Source: Liopterus haemorrhoidalis
Lineage: Eukaryota > Arthropoda > Insecta > Coleoptera > Dytiscidae
Direction of reading: 5' to 3'
DNA: 64,000 nucleotides
Assembly (NCBI GenBank): GCA_963971575.1
Contig: OZ020615.1
Coordinates: 59,901,379 to 59,965,378, forward strand
The position numbers and the translations under genes are program-made. The notes under the pieces are model-generated. The model saw only the letters and a list, made by a program, of their open reading frames with translations, did not search any database and was not told the origin of the DNA. The first letter of the stretch is position 1. Each line of letters begins with the position of its first letter. Shown in pieces: positions 1-11,202 of the stretch.

Positions 1-271
1 AGAACATAATTCTGTTCATCGCAATTCCACCACTGATTTGATTTATTATAAAAATTTAAATAACAGGAATTTAAAATCCAAAACTACGATATCCTTTATC
101 AGAAATTTCGTTTACACGTAATTAAGCTATACTCTGATTTTTTTCTAACTTGTAACACAACCCCTCTTGATTACCTATATGATATTTTTAGTAAATATTG
201 CGTTATCATGAAATAATAAAAAATAAATTGCTTAATCTACGCTTCAGCAACTTTAATTAGATACCTCACCA

Positions 272-463
272 GAAGAGTACCCAAAGGGGAAGGGGCTTAA
301 GAGCTTGAGTACCCCCCTCCCAAGCTATAAAAAACACGTCTTTAAGGAACATATTGCTCTTGCAATCGAATGTAAGCCCGCCCCAAAAAAAATAGTCAAC
401 TTTAAGAAATAAAAATTGCATTCTGAACCTCCCTAAGAATAAATTCTGGGTGCGCGACTGTTA
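272..463. repeat. GC-rich hAT-like MITE relic (GCGCACCC end)
   Basis: A short patch with C/G runs ends at about 463 in TTCTGGGTGCGCGACTG, the reverse complement of the CAGNNGCGCACCCAG end seen at 16014, 27852 and 59376. The copy at 59376 shares the following ATTTATTCTTAGGGAG. No clean 8-bp target duplication was found, so the left boundary is a guess. Confidence 0.4.
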
Positions 464-479
464 CCAGTAATATTTTTTT

Positions 480-1127
480 TAAATTATTAATTTTCTGATC
501 GATTTAGAAAAGGTGAAAAGCAAAAAGACGAAATTTTTTGAAAAAATAATCTCATGGAAATTCCGTAACATAAATGTACATTATTCTGAATTTTTTCAGA
601 TTTTAGACCAACCCCTCTGGGTTATATGTTATGGAATTAAACATTTTGACAAATCGATTTAAAAGAAAATTCAAATGGTTTGATTTGATACTTTTCAAAA
701 AATATATATATACCTACGTACGGAGTGATTATTTAATGGCGAGACGACGTCACTGGAAGTTTTAATAATTTGCCGTTTCATACACATCGTAGCAGGCGAT
801 TATGCGCGCATTCGCATAATCTTTTTTTCTTCATAATCAAATTTTCTTCAAGGTTATTATAGTCATAGTATTCTGCTAGGAGGCACGTAAAATTCGGTGA
901 CGTCGTCTCGCCATTAAATAATCACTCTGTATATATTTTTCGAGCAATGTTTATTTTTTCGAATTCTAAATGCTTTTCCCACATGTTGACCAAAGAACTG
1001 TACGTGTATGCCAAATATCATGTTCCAATAGTGAACATTTTTGGCTACAATCATATGGGCTGTACACCTACACCAAGTGACGGTTTAGGGTTTTTTTGAT
1101 TATGCCTACGAAATCCTAAAAACAAGC
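480..1127 (+). repeat. Dispersed repeat family A, partial copy
   Basis: Contains the family hallmarks: a TTTTTTCAGATTTTAGA stretch followed by an AACCCCTCTGGGTTAT box at about 590-625, and the terminal TATGCCTACGAAATCCT at about 1105. A separate MITE (721-929) sits inside it. Related copies lie at 21.8, 47.7, 49.5, 55.1, 59.5 and 62.4 kb. Confidence 0.5.
721..929. mobile_element. 209-bp MITE with long TIRs and TA target duplication
   Basis: The two ends are near-perfect inverted repeats of about 36 bp, starting CGGAGTGATTATTTAATGGC on the left and its complement on the right, and including GAGACGACGTCAC. A TA dinucleotide flanks both sides (719-720, 930-931), as expected for Tc1/mariner-superfamily movement. 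There is no coding capacity. It lies inside a family A repeat copy. Confidence 0.85.
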
Positions 1128-2261
1128 AGAAAATTTTAATGATTATAAGAATAAATTATGCAGTCCCTGTAAGAAATTATTTGCTACATTAATATATGAT
1201 TTAATAACATGAGATTGCTAAAACTAAACATAAAACTATAGATATAAAACACTTAAAAAGACCAATCGAAAGCTAGAAGGAAACATTAATTTTGACAGTT
1301 CTCTTTTGAATATTTTGTTATTATGAAGAGACAAATGCCCGGAATTGTTGCCTGTACAACTTTGGCTATAATTTTAAAAACTACTCGTGTAGAAATTGAG
1401 ATTATACATCTTCAATTTCTGCTTAAATTACACTAACTTAAGTAGTAAATTGGACATATTTGAACACTGTGTTTTATAAAAATATTAAAAGTTTTAAAAA
1501 TGTTTTAAAAAATAGATTCGACCATAATTTTATCTAAATGAGCATTAAACTAGCAAAAAAAATGTTTTTTTACGTGTTTTAAAGATTTCACTTCTATATT
1601 TATGTAATTTTATTGAACCTGGCGTTATTAATAGACAGGTAAAAACGCGTTTAGGATCAAATAATTTTGAATGAATTCTTCAACGTTTTAAAATATATAA
1701 AAACAAGATTAGTTCCACCGTGATACATTTAAATTCATCTCAAAGCTAACACGAATTATTTTAAAACTAAACAAAAACAGATTTTTTGTTCGTGAAGTAG
1801 GCATCTTTAAAGACCCACGAAAGAATTTTAACCACAGGCAAAAACGAGGAACATTTATTGATAATTATATTCAGTCGGTTACATTGTTTCGACTCGCCAT
1901 TCAGAGATGGCAGTAATTGTACACTGTAATTGTTGTGTTCCGTTTTATGTTTTTTTTAAATAATTCTTGATATTTCGGATGTCACATTAAAAATTTATGA
2001 GATTTTGACAAGTTCAGTGTTGAAGTATAACGTTTTTGTTTTTATTTATGAATATTTCATAAAGGATATAAGTTATTATATTAACAAGAATTTGTACAAC
2101 AAAAAGGTACTTTGTAGAAAAAATATTACAAGTTGTAATTGTTTTTGTAAGCTAAAGTTATTCTTCCTTTATTTATTACGTATTTTACAACATAAGACGT
2201 TTTACTTGATAGTTTTCATGTACTTACGACAATAAGTTAACGAAATAAAAAGAAATATAAT

Positions 2262-2830
2262 AGAAATTGATGTGAAGTGGGCCTTTTCGCACATTTTAGG
2301 ATTTCGCAGGTATCTGGTAAGTGTTGGCAGGCGCACACTCCTGAATTTTTCTTGGGGGGAGGGGGCTCAGTAGACAAAATATTTTTAAAAGGGTAAGAAG
2401 AACCAGGAAATGCAAAAATCGGAAAATGCATTTTATTTTTCAAAATGCAAGTGTTGACTTAGAAAAAGGTCCTCACTCCCAAAATACGAGTGATGACGAA
2501 AAAAAAAGTGGTTCTCACTTCCAAAAACAAGTTAAAACCACAAGTTGTTTTAGTTTTGAAGGGGAGGGGGGGTTCAAGTCCAAGAAGCTCCCCCCCCCCA
2601 CCTCTCTAAAACAGGGCTGGATATGGAAGTCTCAGTATTTTTTCTATATGTGGGTTAAAGGATAATTTATGCATGCCAAATTTAAACATGCCTGGAACAA
2701 TATTTTTTGCTATCACCCTGTCAAAATGAACAATAGCTTGAAATTATTTTAATCTATGAATTAAAAGCTTTCATTTAACACTCTAATGCCCAATCCGACC
2801 AAAAATTCCTGTTGAATTATTCAGATTCCA
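2262..2830. repeat. Composite of family A pieces and a GC-rich repeat with ~40-bp units
   Basis: Bases 2262-2320 and 2630-2830 match dispersed family A (TTCGCAGGTATCTGGTAAGTG; AAAAATTCCTGTTGAATTATTC). Between them is a GC-rich hAT-like patch holding two degenerate ~40-bp units (GGTCCTCACTCCCAAAATAC, then a diverged copy) also seen near 16.1, 39.7, 40.6 and 54.3 kb. The small frames here are by-products of the repeat. Confidence 0.45.
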
Positions 2831-2909
2831 TAACGTACGATTTTTAGTATTTTGACAACTATTGTCATAGCAACATAACATGGCGGAGCAGTTGCGTAAA
2901 GTACCTACT

Positions 2910-3101
2910 TTATGTCCGGTTATAGAAAATAATATTTTTTTTAGTTTTCAAAATAAAATTTCTTTCGTTAATCCATGCATCAATAACTTCTTTTGGTACA
3001 ACACTTTTTTCGATTTGCATATAGGCAGTTAAATAATTTTCAAATGATATGTTTTTTAGAACTTTCGTTGTTTTTCTCCTATATATGGCCGTTAGGCACA
3101 A
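2910..3101 (-). pseudogene. Unrecognised 63-codon frame
   Basis: A minus-strand frame of 63 codons with a mixed, protein-like composition (a VPKEVIDAWINERNF stretch near the C-terminus). I recognise no domain, and no splice sites, paralogue in the window or transposon ends were seen around it. It may be a chance frame or the tail of a decayed mobile-element gene. Confidence 0.15.
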
Positions 3102-3477
3102 TATACACAGCGATCATTAAATCTTGAACGTTTTGCAATACTTGACAGAAACATTTAGTTATCAAACTTATTTCCAATGACATATACACATAGGCGTACA
3201 TTCTATTTTTTACCTTACACGAATTGATTATTAAATGAACACTATTTTTCTCTACACGCCAATGAGTTGATAACAGATATTAAATTAGCAACACATATAT
3301 TCGTTGTTCCTCGGGTGAGTTCGGGGAAACGAAGTAATATGATTGATTCTTTGATAAATTGGGATTTGCAGCTGTGAATTAGAATACAGTTTTGATATTT
3401 TAAAACCCAGTTTTTACCATTATGTAAAGTTCAAGAATTAATTTTCGCACTGTTAATAGTACAAGCAGACAAATGAG

Positions 3478-3525
3478 TGTCAGTGTAAGAGTTTGTTCAT
3501 TATACCTACGAAAACCTAATTACGA
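3478..3525 (+). repeat. Family A terminal fragment
   Basis: A short match to the right end of family A (ATTATACCTACGAAAACCT), including the preceding GTGTCAGTGTAAGAGTTT stretch that in longer copies follows the CAGACAGA tract. Confidence 0.35.
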
Positions 3526-3992
3526 AATGTATGACCTAAAAATGACAAAGTTGCTATAATTTTTGCGAATTAAATAAAATGAGTCATGACAAAAATTAAA
3601 ATGCAGATAAAAATTATACCTTTAATTTTTCATAAAGAGTTGGTCGTGTCCGTAGATTGATTTTTCTAGAAGGGTTGTAAGGATTTCAGACATACAACTA
3701 AATACAGCTGACCAGTTTCAAAATGGTTTATTTTTTCACCCGAACTACAAAGATGAATATTAGTAATTGTTGGTAACAGTGCATTTTTTAAATTTTCACA
3801 CATTGACTGGATCACAATATAAAATGCGATTCCTGCAGTGGGTCTTTACTCAAATAAAGTTTGAGAACCACTGGTTTAGATTAGATTAGACGGAGGGTCT
3901 CCGAATTGATTTGTTCTATTCTGCTGTACACCTGAGACCAGGTTAAAATAACTTAAAGTATCGTCAAACAAATTTATTTTCTAATATAATAA

Positions 3993-4286
<294 letters not shown>

Positions 4287-4860
4287 GTCCAAAAGTCCTA
4301 CAAGTACCTTACTGTCCAGTTTAGTCATTTTAAAACACTTTCTCTAAACCAAAGGAAGTGCTAGAGACACCTTTTTATTATAATGTGCAACCGTAATGAC
4401 CTCTTTAAAAAATCCCTATATATTAAAAAAAAGATCGTTTTTTAATTTTAGTTTTGACCACAGTTTTTTAAATCGCGATATTCTTTTAGATCGATTATAG
4501 ATTTTATTTATTTATACTTGTACATTTAAATTAAATTTTAATTAACACTGTGTACAAATTAACTTTGTGGACTCTTTTTGAGCAAGTGCAAAGACTTTTC
4601 GCAGTGTTTTTGTGCAATGTTGAAGTCCAAGAGGATTTCAGACATTTCAACGTACGAATTTGGTACCAGGTACAACCAGTGATCTTACGTAATAAAATAA
4701 GTGCGTTCTTAATAAGAGTGTATTTTTTAATTTAGTTAATTTATTGGTGTTGTTCTTTCATCTTCAAGAAAAACCATTTTGTTCAACATGAAAAAGGTCA
4801 GTGATACATTGACTTTATTGTAGAAATTTGATTTTGAAAATAAAGATTCTTTCAAACTAT
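4287..4860 (+). other. Antp: Antp 3' UTR (probable)
   Basis: AT-rich sequence directly after the Antp stop codon, free of recognisable repeats. Two AATAAA signals are present, at 4691-4696 and 4839-4844; the second is followed by a T-rich stretch. Insect Antp 3' UTRs can be long, so transcription may run further. The 61-codon frame at 4550 looks like chance. Confidence 0.5.
4839..4844 (+). terminator. Antp: Candidate Antp polyadenylation signal
   Basis: AATAAA about 555 bases after the stop codon, followed within 30 bases by T-rich sequence. A second AATAAA at 4691 is an alternative. Confidence 0.4.
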
Positions 4861-5944
4861 TTTTATTTTTTTGTTATTTGAATTAACCATTTTCAGAAAA
4901 ATAACATTATTTAAGGAAGTTTTCAGTGAAAACTGAAAAACACAATTTTAACAAAAATAACGAAATTTGTGTTGACAACAAGCATGATTACGATAAAGCT
5001 GTTATATTTTTGGGGCAGTTCGGAATAGATTTAAATTATATTTTAAAAAAAAATGATAAAGCAGAAAATATGCCAAAGAAATGCTTTCGATTGACTTTTA
5101 AATAAAGCTCTTCGATCCCCGTCTGAGTGAATTTGGCCCAACCAGGGACGTAGCCAGGATTTCGCCTTGGGGGGGGGGGGAATAAAATATTCTAAATTGG
5201 TCGGTACGACCTTATTTACATGGCTTCGGTAGAAAATAACAGCGTTCTAGGTCAGGGGTCGGCAACCTTTCAGTGACAAAGAGCCAAATCTATATTGAAA
5301 AAAAAAAATCACAATAACATGGAAGAGCCACTAAAAAATATATGCTATATTTAAGAAAAATTGTTTATTTGTTTTAAAATAATCAAGTATTACAATATAT
5401 TAATATTTACATATAGTTTGTGATACCTATTGTAGTATATTACAATATAATAATTTTTTTAATGGGACGATTGCTCCTGTATAGTGTTCATAGGCGCCCG
5501 CAAGGGGGGGCAAGATGGGTCAGTTGCCCCCCCCCCCTGGATTTCGGAATCAATTACCAATTCGTATCTTAGAAAAAAAAATATTAACTAAATATAAAAT
5601 TCATAAAAAAAACGATTGTTTATTATTATATTTTTGCTCTAGCAACTTGCTACTAGCCCGGATAGTTCTTATGTATTAAATCGATGATTTTTAACTACAG
5701 TAATACCCTGCCACTCTACGGTAATTCGTTCTGAAAGAGCATCGAGCAGCGATTACGTCGAGTGGCGAGTCGAATTTCTCCATAAGAAATAAAGGGAATC
5801 ATATGTACATATATAAATATCATATAAGGAAATACATATATGTGTATGTTTTCCTTTTAGCTATGCTTGCATTTCTATCCCTTGGACCCATAATTATAAA
5901 TATAAATCACTTATTTTAGCAAAAAACATAAAGTTCATAGCTGC

Positions 5945-7323
5945 ACCACGGTTGGTTATACGGATGTACACATTTAAAAATTTGATTGACGCGCTATGGT
6001 TGGTTACATGGATGTACACATTTAAAAATTAGATTGCGTACCACGGTTGGTTGCATGGATGTACGCATTTAAAAATTTGACTGACGTGCAACGGTTGGTT
6101 ACAGGGATGTACACATTTAAAAATTATATTGACGTACCACGGTTGGTTATATAGATGTACACATTTAAAAATTTGATTGACGTGCAAAGGTTGGTTATAT
6201 GGATGTACCTACACATTTAATAATTAGATTGACGTGCCACGGTTGGTTACACGGATGTACACATTTAAAAATTATATTAACGTACCACGGTTGGTTGCAT
6301 GGATGTACACATTTAAAAATTTGATTGACGTGAAACGGTTGGTACATGGATGTACACATTTAAAAATTAGATTGACGTGCCATGGTTGGTTGCATGGATG
6401 TACACACTTAATAATTTGACTAACGTGCCATGGTTGGTTACACGGATGTACACATTTAAAAAATAGATTGACGTACCACGGTTGGTTACACGGATGTACA
6501 CATTTAAAAATTAGATTGACGTGCAACGGTTGGTTACATGGATGTACACATTTAAAAATTAGATTGACGTACCACGGTTGGTTGCATGGATGTACACATT
6601 TAAAAATTTGATTGACGTGCAACAGTTGGTTACACGGATGTACATATTTAAAAATTAGATTGACGTGCCACGGTTGGTAACATGGATGTACACATTTAAA
6701 AATTAGATTGACGTGCCACGGTTGGTTACATGGATGTACACATTTAAAAATTAGATTGACGTGCAATGGTTGGTTACATGGATGTACACATTTAAAAATT
6801 AGATTGACGTACCACGGTTGGTTACATGGATGTTCTAATTTAAAAATTAGATTGACGTGCAACGGTTGGTTATATGGATGTACACATTTAAAAATTTGAT
6901 TGACGTGCAACAGTTGGTTACATGGATGTACACATTTAAAAATTAGATTGACGTGCAACGGTCGGTTACATGGATGTACACATTTAAAAATTAGATTGAC
7001 GTGCAACGGTTGGTTACACGGATGTACACATTTAAAAATTAGATTGACGTGCAACGGTTGTTTACACGGATGTACACATTTAAAAATTATATTGACGTAC
7101 CACGGTTGGTTACATGGATGTACACATTTAAAAATTAGATTGACGTACCACGGTTGGTTGCATGGATGTACACATTTAAAAATTAGATTGACGTACCACG
7201 GTTGGTTGCATGGATGTACACACTTAATAATTTGATTGACGTTCCATGGTTGGTTACACGGATGTACACATTTAAAAATTAGATTGACGTACCACGGTTG
7301 GTTACAGGGCTGTACACGATTAA
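5945..7323 (+). repeat. 48-bp tandem array, forward arm (~28.5 units)
   Basis: Units of 48 bp, each with ACGGTTGGTTACATGGATGT followed by ACACATTTAAAAATTAGATT and GACGTGCA or GACGTACC. About 28 units plus a partial. Variants include ACCACGG versus GCAACGG starts and TTGCATGG versus TTACATGG. As 48 is 16 codons and the unit lacks stops in several frames, the array reads as long open frames with a 16-residue period on both strands; these are not evidence of a gene. Confidence 0.95.
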
Positions 7324-7326
7324 AAT

Positions 7327-8315
7327 GTGAACATCCGTGTAACCAACCGTGGCACGTCAATCAAATTTTGAAATGTGTACATCCATGCAACCAACCGTGC
7401 TACGTCAATATAATTTTTAAATGTGTACATCCGTGTAACCAACCATGGCACGTCAATCTAATTTTTAAATGTGTACATCCGTGTAACCAACCGTTGTACG
7501 TCAATCTAATTTTTAAATGTGTACATCCATGTAACCAACCGTTGCACGTCAATTAAATTTTTAAATGTGTACATCCATGTAACCAACCTTTGCACGTCAA
7601 TCTAATCTTTAAATTAGTACATCCATGTAACCAACCGTTGCACGTCAATCTAATTTTTAAACGTGTACATCCATTTAACCAACCGTTGCACGTCAATCTA
7701 ATTTTTAAATGTGTTAATCCGTGTAACCAGCCGTTGCACGTCAATCTAATTTTTAAATGTGTACATCCGTATAACCAGCCGTTGCACGTCAATCTAATTT
7801 TCAAATGTGTACATCCGTGTAACCAACCGTTGCACGTCAATCTAATTTTTAAATGTGTACATCCGTGTAACCAACCATTGCACGTCAATCTAATTTTTAA
7901 ATGTGTACATCCATGTAACCAACCGTTGCACGTCAATCTAGTTTTTAAATGTGTACATCTATGTAACCAACCGTTGCACGTCAATCTAATTTTTAAATTA
8001 GTACAGCCATGTAACCAACCGTTGCACGTCAATCTAATTTTTTAAATGTGTACATCCATGTAACCAACCGTTGCACGTCAATCTAATTTTTAAATTAGTA
8101 CATCCAAGTAACTAACCGTTGCACGTCAATATAATTTTTAAATGTGTACATCCGTGTAACCAACCGTTGCACGTCAATCTGATTTTTAAATGTGTACATC
8201 CATGTAACCAACTGTTGCACGTCAATCTAATTTTAAAATGTGTACATCCATGTAACCAACCGTTGCACGTCAATCTAATTTTTAAATGTGTACATCCGTG
8301 TAAACAACCGTTGCA
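7327..8315 (-). repeat. 48-bp tandem array, inverted arm (~20.6 units)
   Basis: The same 48-bp unit in reverse orientation, from just after the switch point (about 7324, where ...GGGCTGTACACGATTAAAA meets TGTGAACATCCGTGTAACC) to 8315. Most units are the GCAACGG type, unlike the mixed forward arm, so the arms are not exact mirror images. The two arms together could form a hairpin of up to about 1 kb if transcribed. Confidence 0.95.
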
Positions 8316-9662
8316 AATCTGAGTTGTTGTCGTGAAGATTTCTAGGCGCGAACTGCTGACCATGCGTTCATTTTGCTTGGTTTACCAAAATATGTATCAC
8401 GTGATCGGTACTCGATCACGCGTCGAATAGCGATGCTCGTCGACTCTCACTCTCGATATTTACGTGGAGTGGCGAAAACGTCGAGCTAAGAGGCAGTCGA
8501 GTAACGGGGTATTACTGTATAGAGAACATATTTTTAATTAGAAAATAAATGTTTATCCTCAGCGGGGATCGCTCCCAGACCCGCCACGTGGAAAGCATTG
8601 TTCGAATATCACATCTATATATATGTTTTGGTCTTGCCCCCCCCCTAGAATAATTTCTGCGGGCGCCTATGATAGTGTTCTATAAGACTTCAATATTTGG
8701 TGAATATTCAGTAATCTTTAACTTAAGGCAGCACTCTAGTTTCAGGTCAGTAAGATTACTTCTTAACTGACTCTTTATTAATTTCATATGTGAAAAGATT
8801 TGCATACAGTAATATGTGCATCCGAAAATTGTCACAAGCTCAAAAGCATAATTTTTTAAAAGATTGAACGATTCTGGAAGACGGTTCCAAGCTTCGAAAA
8901 GAACTTTATCTACATTTTGAATATTGCGAGTTTCGGTCCACTTATGCTGGAAAGATAAAATTCACTTTTTTCTTTCTAAATTTTCCAGTTATTAAGTTTT
9001 AAGAATATGTAATTCCATAAACCTTTGGATTTCAAATCCACTACTTGAAGGTGATAAATGTAATTGCTACATATCTACTTCAATTGGTTTTGTCAAAAAA
9101 GCTAGTGTAGCTTTATATTTTCTAAACTCTTTAAATCTATCTCGAAAAGCTTCTTGCATGTTAACAATAGTTTGTGCAAAAAAAAAAAAAAATTGCAGTA
9201 ATAACATGTTTTTGTAAATTAATAAAATGTAAAAATGTTTTTGCACGTAAATCATTCACAAATACAGATAACTTTTTTTCGAAACAAATAACTTCTAAAA
9301 GGGAATATGCAGTAGCTCGGGGAATTACCGGGCGTGAATTGCACCGTAAAACATTCTGAAAAATACAAAACCTGTATAGTACAGGCAGAAAGTTCAAAAT
9401 TAAGAAATAGATTATATTAAAATAAAAATCAGCCAATTTTCAAAGAGCCACAAAATTTTCTAAAAGAGCCGCAGGCTGCCGACCCCTGTTCTAGGTCTTT
9501 TGTAGTATATTAAATAATAAAAGTCCGGTAAATTTATAAAAAAATTTCACCTCCGATGAAAAAAACTTCTAACAACCTAAATTATATTTTATATAAGGTA
9601 AACTATCCTGGGGGGGGGCAAATGCCCCCTATGCCCCCCCTGGCTACGTCCCTGGGCCCAAC

Positions 9663-10544
9663 TATCAAAAATAGTGTTTTCAAAGAAATAGTTATTTGTG
9701 TACCATGGCCAAAAAGTAGATCTTTTTCGGCCGCATCTGAATTTAAATGCCGAGTGCAACCGAGTTAACGCCGACTCAAAGATTAATATAATAGCTATTT
9801 ATTCTTTGTCCACATCTTATACTTCTCGATATTGCAATAGTTTACAAATTAAAATGAATACCCTTTAAACAGTTTTTAAAAAAAAGTCTAATTTTTGACT
9901 ACAATTAATATTGAATGACATATTTCTTTGGGATATTTTCTTAGCATGCCAAAAACATATTTTCAAATATTCAAAAACAATAACAGTGACCATTTGAAAA
10001 TTTTGTCATTTTCTTCATATTCCACAAGCGAGAGAAAGATAGAAATAAAATATGGTGACCTAATTTCAGAACTATTCAATAGTTTCGACCCTATTTCCTG
10101 GTTTTGTGCAACAAAAACATATGTCAGACGAACTAGAAATTTCGGTATGGGGGTTGCTAAAGTTAAACCAACAAGAAATGTTTAGAAACCATCAAGTTAG
10201 AAAAAAATTGTTTCATTTGGGAAACAAGTTTTATAGCAGAAAATTTTAAGCTGCTAAATGTTTATAGAGGAATCCCTTGAATTGCGCTATTAAATATGTG
10301 AAAATCGTTATTCGTAACCATGCTAATTGAAGTTAATTATCAATTTAAAATAACTTAAATTGTTTAAAGACTTATAAAAGCCAACCAAAAATTTAAAAAA
10401 TATGCTTTTTCGGCTGTTTAATATACAGTTATGTAACAACATAGGATAATCATAAATATCTATTGAAAATAACGAATTAGTATACAGTCATGTGCGTTTA
10501 AATAGTTGTAAATATTTTACAAATCTAACTATTTAACCCGTCTC
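9663..10544. other. AT-rich sequence, nothing recognised
   Basis: No transposon ends, repeats or splice-bounded frames stood out. The 85-codon frame at 9928-10185 has no recognisable motif. Confidence 0.5.
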
Positions 10545-10775
10545 AGATTTAATCACACCTTCTCCCCATATCATATGCATAGAATTAATATGGTTTCTTC
10601 TCCTTTCTGTCCGTGTGATAATTTGTCTGTCAGCTATTCGAACCACTTATTGTTTGAATGCCCAATTCATTTTCGCAATCGTAACTTATTTATACAAAAT
10701 TTAGTTGTCCAAAAAATATCCTTACCAACCAATATTCAGACTCTTCTTGCTACTAACTCTCTAGATATTTATTAA
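10545..10775 (+). pseudogene. LINE fragment: C-terminal CCHC region
   Basis: The plus-strand frame ending at 10775 is nearly the same protein as the C-terminus of the longer LINE relic at 37031-37540: a cysteine/histidine cluster FCPCDNLSVSYSNHLLFECP, then SLPTNIQTLLATNS. This is the zinc-knuckle region after the RNase H domain of I/R1/Jockey-type LINEs. The copy is 5'-truncated, as is usual for LINEs. The 3' UTR follows to about 11013. Confidence 0.7.
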
Positions 10776-11013
10776 ATTATTTATAACAAATAATACCATG
10801 AGTTCAAAAAGAAATTGCATAAGGGTTGGCTGTGGAAAAATAAAATAATGTCTATTGCAATTGACTAACTAATTTTCAATAGAAACTTACGACAACAACA
10901 GTGATGATAATTAATTGAAATCAGAAAATATCAAATTATAAACGTAATTTTAAAAACCCTTAATCTCTTCTATTATTACCGGCTAATAGCCAAAGTTGCT
11001 AAAGCCAAAAAAC
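10776..11013 (+). repeat. LINE 3' UTR ending in a GGCTAATAGCC hairpin tail
   Basis: Shares AAAATATCAAATTA and AACGTAATTTTAAAAAC with the 3' UTR of the 37-kb LINE copy and ends CGGCTAATAGCCAAAGTTGC followed by TAAAGCCAAAAA. The same tail type appears in a SINE at 47.3 kb, which suggests a shared reverse-transcriptase recognition hairpin. Confidence 0.55.
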
Positions 11014-11202
11014 TATCTGTTGTTGGTGAAGTTTTAATTTTCCGCAGCATATTTTAAGTTTTGGTTCATTTTTTGAGATTAGTAACCATTTTGGTAGAAT
11101 TTACTACCATATTTTGGATGAAATGGTAGGTTTTACTTGAATTTTCCATTTTTAAAATTAGCTTATGTTGTTCGTGTACAACGATTGCCTCTTTCCATTT
11201 TA

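Larger units (their letters stand above)
5698..8517. mobile_element. pogo/Tigger-like element (fourth level) hosting a satellite array
   Basis: Ends CAGTAATACCC / GGGTATTACTG are flanked by TA on both sides (5696-5697, 8518-8519). The TA target and CAGT start fit the pogo branch of Tc1/mariner. The first 11 bases of the two ends are perfect inverted repeats. Beyond them the ends are only loosely related, although both carry CGTCGAG and GAGTGGCGA words. No transposase is present; the interior (about 5945-8315) is a 48-bp tandem array. Confidence 0.82.
5489..8671. mobile_element. hAT element 3 (third level)
   Basis: 14-bp inverted ends CATAGGCGCCCGCA / TGCGGGCGCCTATG with an 8-bp target duplication ATAGTGTT (5481-5488 and 8672-8679). 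Runs of G and C lie just inside each end. Its own non-nested sequence is short (about 210 bp left, 150 bp right) and non-coding. It landed in the last codons of the element 2 transposase. Confidence 0.9.
5459..9307 (-). pseudogene. hAT transposase relic, C-terminal half, split by the nested insertion
   Basis: Relic of a hAT transposase, the DNA-cutting enzyme of element 2. Reading on the minus strand, 9307-9193 gives a frame with FEKKLSVFVNDLRAKTFLHF. After a frameshift at the A/T run near 9180, 9175-9067 gives EAFRDRFKEFRKYKATLAFL. After a decayed stretch, about 8934-8684 is open for some 85 codons and carries the hAT C-terminal dimerisation motif (FGCTYYCMQIFSHMK, then LRSNLTDLKLECC and SPNIEVL). 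The last ten codons (NTIQEQSSH and stop) lie on the far side of the nested insertion, at 5488-5459. Joined across the insertion, the end lines up with the C-terminus of the hAT relic at 60.08 kb (SPNIDKLVSNMQSQLSH). It resembles the GTF2IRD2/ZBED-type hAT group. Stops and frameshifts make it dead. Confidence 0.8.
5253..9488 (-). mobile_element. hAT element 2 (second level), carries a decayed transposase
   Basis: Ends in CAGGGGTCGGCAACC / GGCTGCCGACCCCTG with an 8-bp target duplication TTCTAGGT (5245-5252 and 9489-9496). Unlike the other members of the nest it has coding relics: a minus-strand hAT transposase is readable between 9307 and 5459, split by hAT element 3. Confidence 0.92.
5143..9654. 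mobile_element. hAT element 1 (outermost of a four-element nest)
   Basis: Perfect 16-bp terminal inverted repeats, CAGGGACGTAGCCAGG, flanked by a perfect 8-bp target duplication GGCCCAAC (5135-5142 and 9655-9662). Eight-base duplications and CAGG...CCTG ends are hallmarks of the hAT superfamily. Its own sequence is only about 110 bp on the left and 165 bp on the right, with G or C runs next to the ends, so it was a small non-autonomous element before hAT element 2 landed in it. Confidence 0.93.

Noticed and set aside
2005..2235. 76-codon frame as a gene
   Set aside because: AT-driven, low-complexity composition (Tyr, Phe, Lys, Leu), no ATG start and no domain.
6272..7360. 362-codon frame with a 16-residue repeat, and similar frames on both strands
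   Set aside because: It is the by-product of a 48-bp tandem repeat without stops; it is open on both strands, has no start context or domain, and lies inside a non-coding pogo-like element.
5945..8315. CRISPR array
   Set aside because: The whole 48-bp unit repeats, with no unique spacers, and the setting is a eukaryotic transposon nest.
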